Shown: positions 21,601 through 29,540 of the stretch, one piece after another
Numbering within the stretch: the stretch's first letter is position 1
Layout of the letters: each line of letters opens with the position of its first letter
Assembly (NCBI GenBank): GCA_021307315.1
Contig: JAJSPD010000087.1
Location: forward strand, 1 to 64,000
Length of the DNA: 64,000 nt
DNA from: Bisporella sp. PMI_857
Lineage: Eukaryota > Ascomycota > Leotiomycetes > Helotiales > Helotiaceae
Reading direction: 5' to 3'
Program-made: the position numbers and the translations under genes
Notes under the pieces: model-generated
Told to the model about the DNA's origin: nothing
Database searches by the model: none
The model's input: the letters and a program-made list of their open reading frames with translations, nothing else

Positions 21601-22866
21601 TATAATATAATCCTTCAGCGTTTGCAGCTCCTCTGTCGTCAGTCGGATCAGCGGGCTATGCCGAAGAGTATTTTCACCCGTAAGTTCGATTTTGTGATCT
21701 ACAGCAGTTCGGTGCGGAGGTAACTTATCTGATGCCTTTTTCGAGAATATATCTTTCAAGTCCTGATATTCGCTCAGCACTAGATCTTCTACCAACCGCT
21801 CGTCTTCGTCATAGTCTATGTTGCATAGGCCTACCTGTTCCGACGCTCGACGCTCTTCCAGCAGCCTATCCAGCTCGTACAAGCTAACTGCGAACACCTC
21901 GTTGTCCTTCCGCTTGAGATTTAGCGTGAATGCGGAAGCGCTAATTACAGCAATGTCGAAGCCGAGAGTGCTTGCTGTGACTTTGCGGATCTTGTTGACT
22001 ATTTTGCGGGTAGCTTTTGTCAAACGTGGCTTGACTACGCCCGCAAGCTGTTCTTCCATCTTTTGCAAGTTGTCTTTCATGTGATGGTTGTAATCCGTTT
22101 TGCCTGCATACCAGAAACGGTTCTTTGCCGGCTTAGCTGCGACAACAAGCTCAGCCACCTCCTCGACAGCTGACTTAGAGGTAGCTGTAGATTCCACGTC
22201 GATCCTGGACGCGTCAGTCGTTGAAAAAGATAGTGAAAAAGACGCTTCTTGACGCGGGAGAATAGTGTAAACAGGAACAGAAACAGTTCTGTTGAACGCT
22301 TCATCCCTTCTGTTCATATCTTCTTGAGCCGCGTGATCGACAGGAGCTTCTTCCAGCATGTCCTTGGAATACAAAATAGAACGGTCAAACGTTACGGTTC
22401 GTGGTAAAGCCGTAGGCCATACCAGCTTGCGTTTGCGAACCGCAAGAGCTATATCCATTTCTGCCATCCACTTTCTACCTACGATCACTTCATGGTGCCC
22501 TAAGTCGGTGATCAAAAATATTGAGTCAGTGAACCTTCTCCCATCGATCTCTAGCGTAGTAACTAAAGCCTGAGAGATTACGGCTCCTTCTTTGTCATTA
22601 AAACCAGTTACAGGTACTGGGTTGGCCAGTTGTTGTACGGTACAACCAAAACGTTTTTTCAACAGGTCGGCTAAAGCCGTGTCGATAAAAAGCCATCCGT
22701 TCGCTCCAGTATCAAGAAGAGCCACAGTGTTATAAGCAAATCCATTCTTAACTAACGTACATGCTTTGTTCAGTGGCGGCCCGCCGATCAACTTTCTCAA
22801 GTCTATTCCTTTGGAGTTGACTTGCTTTCTCCGCCCTAGGTAGGAGACTTTGCCTAGGGTGATTCG
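18640..22866 (-). CDS. pol: Pol polyprotein (PR-RT-RNaseH-IN-chromodomain), made by -1 frameshift
   Basis: Counted from the frameshift (first Pol codon ending the slippery site), 1408 residues. Aspartic protease DTGAN (~52). Reverse transcriptase ~420-620 with LCIDYRKLNSI, LPFGL and YLDD (~553). RNase H with LLETDASDG (~700). Integrase zinc region ending NNCRECRR; core Asp in MDFKSY (~1014), Asp in IVSDRGPQF (~1074) and Glu in GQTEIMNQ (~1110). Chromodomain ~1312-1365 (EWEVEEILAVR, YRAKWVGYD, EWYPASNF) marks it as a chromovirus, a group whose integrase tail is known to target heterochromatin. No stop or frameshift. There is no usable ATG: the only in-frame route is -1 slippage from gag. The last codons lie in a G-run that doubles as the polypurine tract. 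Confidence 0.95.
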   Translation of the reverse strand, partial: RITLGKVSYLGRRKQVNSKGIDLRKLIGGPPLNKACTLVKNGFAYNTVALLDTGANGWLFIDTALADLLKKRFGCTVQQLANPVPVTGFNDKEGAVISQALVTTLEIDGRRFTDSIFLITDLGHHEVIVGRKWMAEMDIALAVRKRKLVWPTALPRTVTFDRSILYSKDMLEEAPVDHAAQEDMNRRDEAFNRTVSVPVYTILPRQEASFSLSFSTTDASRIDVESTATSKSAVEEVAELVVAAKPAKNRFWYAGKTDYNHHMKDNLQKMEEQLAGVVKPRLTKATRKIVNKIRKVTASTLGFDIAVISASAFTLNLKRKDNEVFAVSLYELDRLLEERRASEQVGLCNIDYDEDERLVEDLVLSEYQDLKDIFSKKASDKLPPHRTAVDHKIELTGENTLRHSPLIRLTTEELQTLKDYIIDNLDKGFIAPSQAPFAAPVLFVRKPNGSLRLCIDYRKLNSITRKDQYPLPLIDETLSRLTKAKVFTKLDIRQAFYRIRIHPDSEELTTFRTRYGTYKCKVLPFGLTNGPATYQRYMNEVLFDYLDDFCTAYLDDILIYSENELEHTEHVRKVLLRLREAGLQVDIKKTEFNVTRTKYLGFIVTTNGIEVDPEKVQIVTDWKPPTSVRGIQSFLGFCNFYRRFIKDYGAIARPLNHLTGKDVPFDFNDECHASFEQLKQALVTAPVLTHYDPQKEVLLETDASDGVIAGVLSQRATDDENALWQPVGYFSKTLTPAELNYQIHDKEMLAIVRSFEQWRADLARTDHKVKVVTDHKALEYFMTSKELNGRQARWAEALSEFFFTITYRPGRKNEKADALTRRDQDTEDLQATKKRHRTQQFLTDDQVDPRIRAELLNDTQHTLAPIEKPTSGQATTLSETLSPWVLADRIVAANRSSPELATDRQRAANGEQNWAVSNGLLLWQGRLVVPPIDNLRTELIQEAHAQVSAAHPGRTKTVAVIARRYWWKSLRTDVERYMNNCRECRRATVFRDKAPGKLQPLPVPERPWQHVAMDFKSYPTDRYGYDSVLVVIDRFSKQSVTMPCYKTTTAKDMAQLFIDHVYRSRGAPTTIVSDRGPQFISTFWHELCRILGVKLKLSTAFHPQTDGQTEIMNQYLDQRLRPFINYYQDNWSSLVALMDYAQLTLPHESLGMLSPFEVLNGYAPTTSYDWNRPKEPLTAREKLSVEEATAFAKRMHFTWDTARSLLRKAQERMEASVNKHRRDINFGVNDWVYVSTRNWKTDRPSKKLDIQNAGPYKILAQEGNSYRLQLPDNLRIHPVFAPQLLRKAAMDPLPGQLPVPEPPIQVTEDEEWEVEEILAVRVRNRRLQYRAKWVGYDIDPEWYPASNFKYSPHKLRDFHLHNPTLRGPPANLPKWIKEWEQGKDDYDELEGDSEASESLRASFFGRGG

Positions 22867-22872
22867 TTTCCC
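22834..22872 (-). promoter_or_regulatory. -1 programmed ribosomal frameshift signal between gag and pol
   Basis: On the minus strand the heptamer G GGA AAC (22872-22866) is in the gag zero frame, matching X XXY YYZ. After a 6-nt spacer (GAATCA) comes a 7-bp perfect stem CCCTAGG/CCTAGGG (22859-22853 with 22840-22834) and a 12-nt loop. The gag stop TAG lies inside the first stem arm. Slipping back one base puts the ribosome directly into the Pol frame, which opens after a TGA just upstream of the heptamer. Confidence 0.85.
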
Positions 22873-24062
22873 TGATCTTCCGAGTCACTGACAAACTCTA
22901 CTGTCACCTTTTCTTCCGATACAGCTTCTAGGGTTTTTACAGGCGTTGGCCTGCGTGGTAACGGACACGAGGATGCGTAGTGACCTGGCTTGTTGCAGTT
23001 GTAGCATACCTCTTCAGATGCTGGGGCAGGTGTCTGGCTCTTGCGTGGCTGTATTGTAGGCGTGGTCCCCCGTAAAAGGGATCCTGACGTCGCTGCTGTT
23101 ACTGGGAGCTTCCCTGACGAGCTACGATTGGTCGTAGTTGGAGATGAATCACTCTCTGCTTCCGGGAAAGCTCTTCGCTTGCTCCTACGAGCCAAGCGCT
23201 TCTGAAGATGTGCTTGGTCCTGGTAGACGCCGTGAGCTCGATCGCTCAGCTCTTGGAAACTGTCGAGAGTAGCCTTTACGGGCATGAGGCTTGTTTGCAA
23301 ACTGACCGTAAGTTTCCGAAACAAGTCATTTTTCCAGTCTTCCTTAGGCACGTTACCTTTGCTTGCCAGCTGCAGAAACCTGGTGCGGAACGTTGCAAAC
23401 GTTTCGCTTTCTTTCATCATTAGCTCATAGTAGGCGACCTTACTTTCGCTAACCTCGTTCGAGTCAACAAATAGCATGTCGAGGTGAGCTAGCATGTCAT
23501 CCACGGAGTCGAAAGGATCCGCGCTTTCTGATTCCATGCGTGTTTCCAGGTGTTGCTGTGCATCTCCACCAGTGCTAATAAACAGGTAATCCATACGGGT
23601 CTGTTCGTCAGAAAATTGGCTCCGAGAGTTCCGAAACTTAACTGAAAGCGCTATTTTCCAAGAACGGTATGTCGGGTCTACACCATCCGTAAGCTCTTTG
23701 ACGTCTTTGGTTCTTTTGAAACCGCCGTGCGTTGGAGCTTCTGAAAGCTGTTCCCGACTGCGCCTAGGGCGGTTGGCGTTAGGGCTGTCCCCTGTATCAC
23801 TTGTTTGAGAGCGGTTTCGACTAGTGAACCTTCTTTCCAGGGCTGCCAATCTCCGTTCTTGAGCCCGAGCTTGCTCTCTTTGACTGTTCTCTAGTCGTTC
23901 TATCAGTGCTATCAACGTTGCCTGACTGACAGTTGTAGGGTCCACTACTATGGTCTCTTGGGTATCAACTGGAGTATCCACAGTGCTTGGCGTTTCTGTC
24001 GGTTTTGCCTTTCCCTTGCCTTTTGCTCTGCTTACTCCATCTCTGGGAATAGCTTCAGCCAT
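22854..24062 (-). CDS. gag: Gag capsid/nucleocapsid protein of the gypsy element
   Basis: 402 residues from ATG 24062-24060 (context ACCATGGCT); the frame is open further upstream, but without a better ATG. The centre holds a retrotransposon gag-type helical region (SWKIALSVKFRNS, ESKVAYYELMMKESETFATFRTRFLQLA). Near the C-terminus (~353-366) is one CCHC zinc knuckle, CYNCNKPGHYASSC. The tail is acidic. It overlaps the start of the Pol frame in the -1 phase. Gag forms the virus-like particle that packages element RNA. Confidence 0.93.
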   Translation of the reverse strand: MAEAIPRDGVSRAKGKGKAKPTETPSTVDTPVDTQETIVVDPTTVSQATLIALIERLENSQREQARAQERRLAALERRFTSRNRSQTSDTGDSPNANRPRRSREQLSEAPTHGGFKRTKDVKELTDGVDPTYRSWKIALSVKFRNSRSQFSDEQTRMDYLFISTGGDAQQHLETRMESESADPFDSVDDMLAHLDMLFVDSNEVSESKVAYYELMMKESETFATFRTRFLQLASKGNVPKEDWKNDLFRKLTVSLQTSLMPVKATLDSFQELSDRAHGVYQDQAHLQKRLARRSKRRAFPEAESDSSPTTTNRSSSGKLPVTAATSGSLLRGTTPTIQPRKSQTPAPASEEVCYNCNKPGHYASSCPLPRRPTPVKTLEAVSEEKVTVEFVSDSEDQGNESP

Positions 24063-24319
24063 GGTATCAGCAAAGCGAGTTAACAGTGACTGTTGTAGTA
24101 ATTGATAATAATACCGTAGCGGGGTTTCCGGGGCCGTACGGGCGCGTATGTACTTCTCGAGTATCGACGCTTGACTGTGTGATCTCTGTCTCACAAAGAT
24201 CCTGAATCTTCAGCGCAATAAAGGCTGGAACTGAGTACGACGGGCGTGCAAGCCGTGTGTAAGGGTAAGGGTTATACTTCCGCAAGTAGAATTGTGATGT
24301 GATGTGAGTTCTATTATAA

Positions 24320-24522
24320 TGTCACGGCACGTAGGATTGGAGCAACGGCTCAAAGTAATACGGGTAAGAATCGAGAATAATAGAACTACAGAACTATGGA
24401 AGTAGAAAGGGAAGCCTATATACAGGAGTTCGGATCACGTGACGTGCTACGCGAGTGTCCCCACGGGTGCCTTACAGGCCGTCAGGCCTTATAGAAGCCG
24501 TAGGCGCGCCAGCGCCGTGACA
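24320..24522 (-). repeat. 5' LTR of the gypsy element
   Basis: 203 bp, identical to 18437-18639. It holds the presumed promoter of the retroelement transcript; gag begins ~258 nt downstream. Confidence 0.95.
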
Positions 24523-24527
24523 AAAGC

Positions 24528-25330
24528 TTACTTGCAATACTTTCAATTTAGCTACAACACTTCGAATATTGTTAAGTCTTTAAATTCAGCTTGGAACAAA
24601 TATCGCTAAATGCTTTTTTTTCGATTGTTAAATAGAATTTATCTTTCGACTTTAAAAACGTAGTATAAAAGACAGACAGAAAAAAGCAAAGCTAAAAGCT
24701 TCGCCGACGTACTTATGGCCAAATTTAAAGCTTATTTAAAAGCTTCTTATCGATATCGCGTTTATTTTTCGAGCAATAGTATTGCACAAGTTAAAGATCC
24801 AGAAACAAGCCGTAAATAGATAGTTGATTTCGATAAAAAGCTTTGCGACTGTACAGATTTTTATCAGTTTCAATCGCTTTGTTCTTACGCAATTGCAGCT
24901 GCAAAAATTTTTCGTATTAATCTAATTGACTATTTTGTCGATTAGTTTACAGCTGAAGAATATCGCAAAACTTATCGACGTTCATTATTACCAGTATCGA
25001 TAATAGACTTACTCCGCGATAATTCAATTCAACCTTTTATAGTACGAAAGTCAATCGGTCGACTTCGATCTAAACGAATACGCAAAAGCACTTGGAATAG
25101 AAGGCAAACGCGCTGTGGCAATTGCTTTAATTAGAGTCATAATCGTTGTCGTTGTACGAACCAGCCTGTTGCTAGTGGACGTCGACAACAAGCCTAGGAA
25201 TGGCTACAATCTGAGAATGAAGGAGATGATGAAGAAGAGGATGAAGAAGAGAATGAAAAAAAGGATGAAGGAGAGGATAGAGAGGATAAGGATGAAAAAA
25301 AGGAAAAGCGCCTTGATCGAGAATTGAGCA
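24528..25330 (+). pseudogene. MULE transposase, 3' part (decayed)
   Basis: Continues the 18431 frame after removal of the gypsy element (TKA|YLQYFQF). SWIM-type zinc motif in LCDCTDFYQFQSLCSYAIAAAKIF; then LIDYFVD, SIGRLRSKRIRKSTW and a zinc knuckle CGNCFN*SHNRCRC with an internal stop. The tail becomes a Lys/Glu-rich low-complexity stretch. Several in-frame stops show it is dead. Confidence 0.7.
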
Positions 25331-25607
25331 TACAAATAAAGAAAGTTGATCAACTGGATAGCGACAGCGAGCTTTCAGAGGTCAATAGCGAAATATTTGT
25401 GAATCAGGATCTGGTCGATATTGTATTACTTTTACGATACGCTACAAAGTCTGGAAAAGAATATAGAATGGAAACTAAAGAATAGAGAATTAGACAGAAT
25501 AATATTGATTTAGGCTTATAACGCCTGTATTACAGGCTTTACAGTGCGTGTTGCCAAATATCTCATATACCATGTATTTGTTGCCGTATATCTGAAATAC
25601 CATAGAA

Positions 25608-25689
25608 GTGGTATATGAGATATTCGGCAAAAAAAGTATGGTATATGAGATATTTGGCAAAAAAATGATGGTATTTGAGATATTTGCCG
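25608..25689 (-). repeat. Right 82-bp TIR of the MULE
   Basis: Perfect reverse complement of 17144-17225. Just inside it, 25551-25605 holds two more copies of the subrepeat in the opposite orientation, so the right end is locally palindromic. Confidence 0.9.
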
Positions 25690-26425
25690 TATAATCAATT
25701 CAGTACGACGTATCAAAAAGCCTATTGCGGAAAAAGTTCTTAGTACGATTTCTACGCCTACAAACTCCAGAACTGTACGTTTGGCTCTGAAGGCATATCA
25801 ACAGAATCCTAGTGAAGACGTCATACAAAAAGTGTTCAAGGGGCTAGAAACCGCAATTGCAAAAGCTGATATCGCGGAACATGAGAATAAGGGGTTACGA
25901 GAAGCTATTATATATAAGAAATCAAAAAGAAAAAAAGGCCGAAAGCTTGATTTAAGTGGAGAACCTGATCAAGGAACTATTGTGTATTCGCCAGCCAAAG
26001 TTAAAAGAATCAAAGAATACCAATTAAGGAAAGAAAATAAAGCTAAAGCTATAAAGGATCAAAAAAAAGCTCGAAAAGTTCAAATTGAACTTAATAAAGC
26101 TATCAAAGTCAAAAAAGTAGAAGAAAAGGAAGCTCGACTAGCTGAAGCTCAATTACAGAAAAAAGAGGCCGACCAGAATTTTCCTCGATTAGAGTCACCA
26201 GCCAAAAAGTCGCTTTCTACTACTATTACACCTAACTTGGCTTCACAAAAGATGACAAAACCTCAAAAGGAATCTATTAAAGCTTCTTCAACTTCAAAGC
26301 CTAGGAAAAAAGCTCAAAATCAAGTAGTAAATAAAGAAGTTGTTGTAGAAGAAGTAGTGCGGAAAAATCGAGTTGGAAAGGCAATTAAGCTACCATTACG
26401 CTTTCAAGAATCTTCTCCTTTGTAA
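25690..26425 (+). pseudogene. Fot1/pogo-like transposase, 3' part
   Basis: Direct in-frame continuation of the transposase interrupted at 17143 (EDII|NSVRRIKKPIAEK after removing the MULE and one duplication). 25781-26425 is open and very Lys/Glu-rich, with AKADIAEHENKGLREAI and KSKRKKGRKLDL, matching the C-terminal tail typical of Fot1-like transposases. It is not an independent gene. Confidence 0.75.
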
Positions 26426-26529
26426 AAATGATACAACAAATCATTATAAATCGATTGAGCCTACTTTCATTGTATATAGATTTGTGGTTGATTTTTTATT
26501 AATTTTTTACTATAAGTTCAATTGATAAA

Positions 26530-26576
26530 TTTGAGTGGGATTTGATGCGGGACGGGATTTGTCACGGGATCTCGGT
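26530..26576 (-). repeat. Right 47-bp TIR of the Fot1-like element
   Basis: Reverse complement of 15838-15884 with no mismatch; ends CTCGGT followed by TA. Confidence 0.92.
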
Positions 26577-27422
26577 TAATCTCTAGATATCTTTCTAGCT
26601 GACAATTCTCACTCAATCTCTTGCATCAAAAATGGGTAATGATACCTCCCGCTACACTGACGGAATCCCCAGACACTTTCGAGTCACAGTGTTTGGCCTC
26701 TGGGTTCTACATCATTGTATTCATTTATTCCACCCACTTAACAAGGCGGTACTCGCTCTTCTAGTTCGGCTTCTTCCAAAGACTTATTGTTGGTGAAACT
26801 CGACAGAATGTTTCGGTTTCTATAAGCTCTCTCCGTCTTTTGACTAATGGATTCTTGTATACAGATCAACCTGGAAGTCTTTTCGATTATCCTAAGGTTT
26901 TCATTAGAGGAATAGTTTTTTAGGGCATGAAGTTCGCAGTACTTATCCTTATCATTCGGTAGAATCGGCCATCTGTGTATTCTTTCTTCTTCTGAGTTAA
27001 TGAAAAAGTGCTTCTCCTTTTCGTCTCGCTCACTTGAAAAGGCTTTGAATCATGAAAAGTATCGTTTATATGTTCAAAAATCACGAAAATTGGCTCCGGC
27101 CCTCCTTTGAAGACGGGAAAAATTAGCTTTGAAGATCTCGTTGAAAAGCTCGCATCAGCCAATCGTTAATTCAATTCCACTCAATTCAAGTTCATTCGAA
27201 AAATTTGAAAATTTCAGATTTGTTTATCAGCCGTAGTTGCGCAAAGGCTTGATGCAGATCTTGCATCTCGATTGTATCTATCGCGGAGCTAGCACTCCCC
27301 CTGCGAAAGCCGGCAGATCAATCCTCCATCGCCCAACGCTTTCAACCGTGTTAAACTATTCATAACCAGTAAAAATGGTGTTTCGCGGCGCTCGATATTT
27401 GATGGCCTATAGGTACTACCAA
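26577..27422. other. Intergenic right of the transposon nest
   Basis: TA duplication at 26577-26578. Short open frames at 26631-26795 (plus) and 26920-27162 (minus, 80 codons) lack recognisable motifs. Nothing else seen. Confidence 0.4.
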
Positions 27423-29540
27423 TCACACGAGAGTAATTTGCTGGCTTGGCTCATTCTCTGCCCATTCCTTTAAGAGCATAATCGCAACACCAACCCTACA
27501 GAACACCCTCGGCAAGTTACCCTTAGATGAGGCGCAAATAAGTAATCCCCTGACGATGACATACGAACAGTCTTTATACACCCTCGGCTCGCGAATCACC
27601 GGAAGTAAGTAAACAGGAGCAGTAGGAATTTCGACCCCGTCCAATAAGGCCCATCCGAGCAAGTACCGATTCAAATCACGGATACAGAAGCGCCTTCTAT
27701 TGTCTGAAAGCTTCGGCATTTCGTTTTCCAAATCACGGCGAGTCTTTGGTAATTCGAAATCAGGGCCCCCAATTTCTCTCGTGTGCCAGACGTGATCAAT
27801 GCCGTCTCTTGTCTCGCGACGAACCTCTCCGGGGAGACGTTTATCTAGAGGCCTCCGATTGTATACTTCAATGGAATAAATCTTGAGGAGATGTACGTTT
27901 TGAATTACTATCTTCTCGTTATCGATGATCGCCGATCCATGGACGTAAAATAGTAGCTCAAAACTGCCTTGCCGATGAAGGAATAGGAAGCTTACAGAGC
28001 CCATTTTGCTCGCCCACGTCCATGACGGGAGATTTAGCTTTTCTGAGCCTGCGCGCAAGTTGTCAACGCCGTACCAGAGCAGGTACTAAGGGTAGTGATC
28101 AGCCCAAACGCCATTAAAGTACAATCCTCTATTCCATGCATCACCACAAGCGTGGACATACCCAGCTAAAGCGTTCAATTTGTCGTCCGGGGTCGTCATA
28201 TCCCGTTTTGAGTATTGTTCAACAATGAGTGCCCATTCTGGCCACCCACGACGGGAGTAAATACGACGTAATGACTCGGGCAGCCCAGTTTCGTCTTCTC
28301 CGAGAGTTCGACACTGCCAAACCAGACAGGCCATGGTGAACGAGACGTATCGACGGGAAAGGAGATGTTCTTGGAAGCACCATGCTCTTTTAGCCAAGTG
28401 ACCGCTGTCTGGGGAACAATCCGAGAGCATGAATGGCAGTCTGATATATACGGAAGTTGAAGCCGAACCGATAAATATATCTGCACTGACCGTTGGCAGT
28501 TGGACGCTCTTGACTGGCTGGCGAGGGAGAAATAGACCCTGAGTCGTATTTTCAGAATGCGTTGCGCCGATCGTAAGAGTGCTACCTTCGTAAATGTTCC
28601 CCATTTTTGCAATCTCGCGTTTTAACTCGTCTGGGTCATCTTGCACAATGCAGAGCGAGTCAATCCAGATATATCTAACGTTAATGGATCTTGTGACCAT
28701 GACAGCGTCCCGAAATGTCTTTGGGAGAGAATCAAATGGAATTCCTTCTTCGAGACTCTTGATATTGCTGAGCAAGGCCTTTGGAGGAGGCGGTTCTCCC
28801 CAGCGGTAGCTGAGCGTAACATATCCCTCCCGCCTAGGGAAATTCTGTTGACTTTGCTTATATTTTAGTTCCACATCAATCAGTCGGATGCCTCCAGACT
28901 CCCCGAGTGGAGTGACATCAAGAAGTCGTTGCGGCAGTAGTCGTCCATTCGTATCATCATTCGTCCCACCCTCCTCTGGAGTTGTAAGCTGTGATAGAGT
29001 CTTCTTGCAGTCATCATGGTCCTTGTTACATCGATCAAGCCAGGAATTCAAGCACGTGTAGGCTTTTGCAGTGCATGCCGATTCAAGAGGCGGTTTTCCA
29101 TACACGATGTTTCGTATGTCACCTATGCTCACTATAGGCTGTCATTAGATGAGATATGCAGCTGAGAGCCGGAGGGACGCCGTACAATCCTCAGTATAGA
29201 GTGGAATGTCAAACTCCCCCAGTTTTGTAGATACACCGCCTTTTGGGCCGATAACAGACACTCGTAAAAGGTTGAATCTTCCACGGTCCAAGCTTTCTCC
29301 TTGAGAATGAGCGTTAGCTAAACAAAGAGAAAGTTGGCTCGAAGGTGGATAGAGTATTGGGGAGAAACGAATCATTTCGCCGAGAATGTTGCAGCAGCCG
29401 CATTTTCGGGCAGATATAGTCAAATCTTGCATGTCAAGATGGACGTAGCCTTGATTTTGGTGTTGAGCATTGTCGTTATTGTTTTGCAGCCGCAGGCATT
29501 GTGGAATGATTTCCTTGCAAAAATTGCACAAAAATGCCAT
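27423..29540 (-). pseudogene. HET domain gene with a single premature TAG
   Basis: Two exons (29540-29186, 29131-27423; intron 54 nt with an unusual GTACGG donor). The N-terminus has CNFCKEIIPQC and KCGCC, the Cys-rich start common in this HET class. HET core: YVTLSYRWG, IWIDSLCIVQDDPDEL, STLTIGATHS, RAWCFQEHLLS, DKLNALAGYV. At codon ~467 of 687 (28086-28088) a TAG sits in HYP*YLLWY, where relatives read continuously into LLWY; the same frame then runs open to 27423 (LPSWTWAS). A splice removing the stop would also remove conserved coding sequence. So this is one nonsense change in an otherwise complete gene, a sequencing error, or tolerated truncation after the HET core. Confidence 0.8.

Larger units (their letters stand above)
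18437..24522 (-). mobile_element. Intact Ty3/gypsy LTR retrotransposon (chromovirus)
   Basis: 6086 bp, transcribed on the minus strand. LTRs 18437-18639 and 24320-24522 are identical over 203 bp and begin/end TGTCACGGC/GCCGTGACA. Flanked by the 5-bp duplication AAAGC (18432-18436 and 24523-24527). Gag and Pol are open, joined by a -1 frameshift signal; Pol carries PR-RT-RNaseH-IN-chromodomain. Identical LTRs and open frames mean recent insertion. The 5' leader after the LTR (from 24319 downward on the minus strand) starts TTATAATAGAAC and lacks the usual TGG of a tRNA primer site, so the priming mode is unresolved. Confidence 0.96.
17144..25689 (+). mobile_element. Mutator-like element (MULE) inserted in the Fot1-like transposase
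   Basis: Ends are CGGCAAATATCTC...GAGATATTTGCCG, 82-bp perfect TIRs, flanked by the 9-bp direct duplication TATAATCAA (17135-17143 and 25690-25698); 9-bp duplications are typical of MULEs. Removing the element and one duplication restores the Fot1 transposase frame exactly. Without the inner gypsy element it is ~2.46 kb. It carries a decayed plus-strand transposase with a MULE core, SWIM-type zinc motif and zinc knuckle. Confidence 0.88.
15838..26576 (+). mobile_element. Fot1/pogo-like DNA transposon carrying two nested insertions
   Basis: Bounded by 47-bp perfect terminal inverted repeats starting ACCGAGATCCCGTGAC, flanked on both sides by TA (15836-15837 and 26577-26578), the hallmark target duplication of Tc1/mariner/pogo elements. 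Without the inner MULE (17144-25689) and its 9-bp duplication the element is ~2.18 kb, normal for fungal Fot1-like elements. It encodes a CENP-B-type HTH and DDE transposase, now broken. Perfect TIRs with a dead transposase suggest recent mobilisation in trans, or decay faster than TIR divergence. Confidence 0.9.

Noticed and set aside
25115..25327. Lys/Arg-rich 70-codon ORF as a gene
   Set aside because: It lies inside the MULE tail and is a frame shadow of the Glu/Lys-rich low-complexity end of the dead transposase.
28059..28160. An intron (GTATGT at ~28160 to TAG at 28086) removing the premature stop of the HET gene
   Set aside because: It would delete conserved coding sequence (YVHACGDAW...FNGVWADHYP) that matches the family on both sides of the stop.
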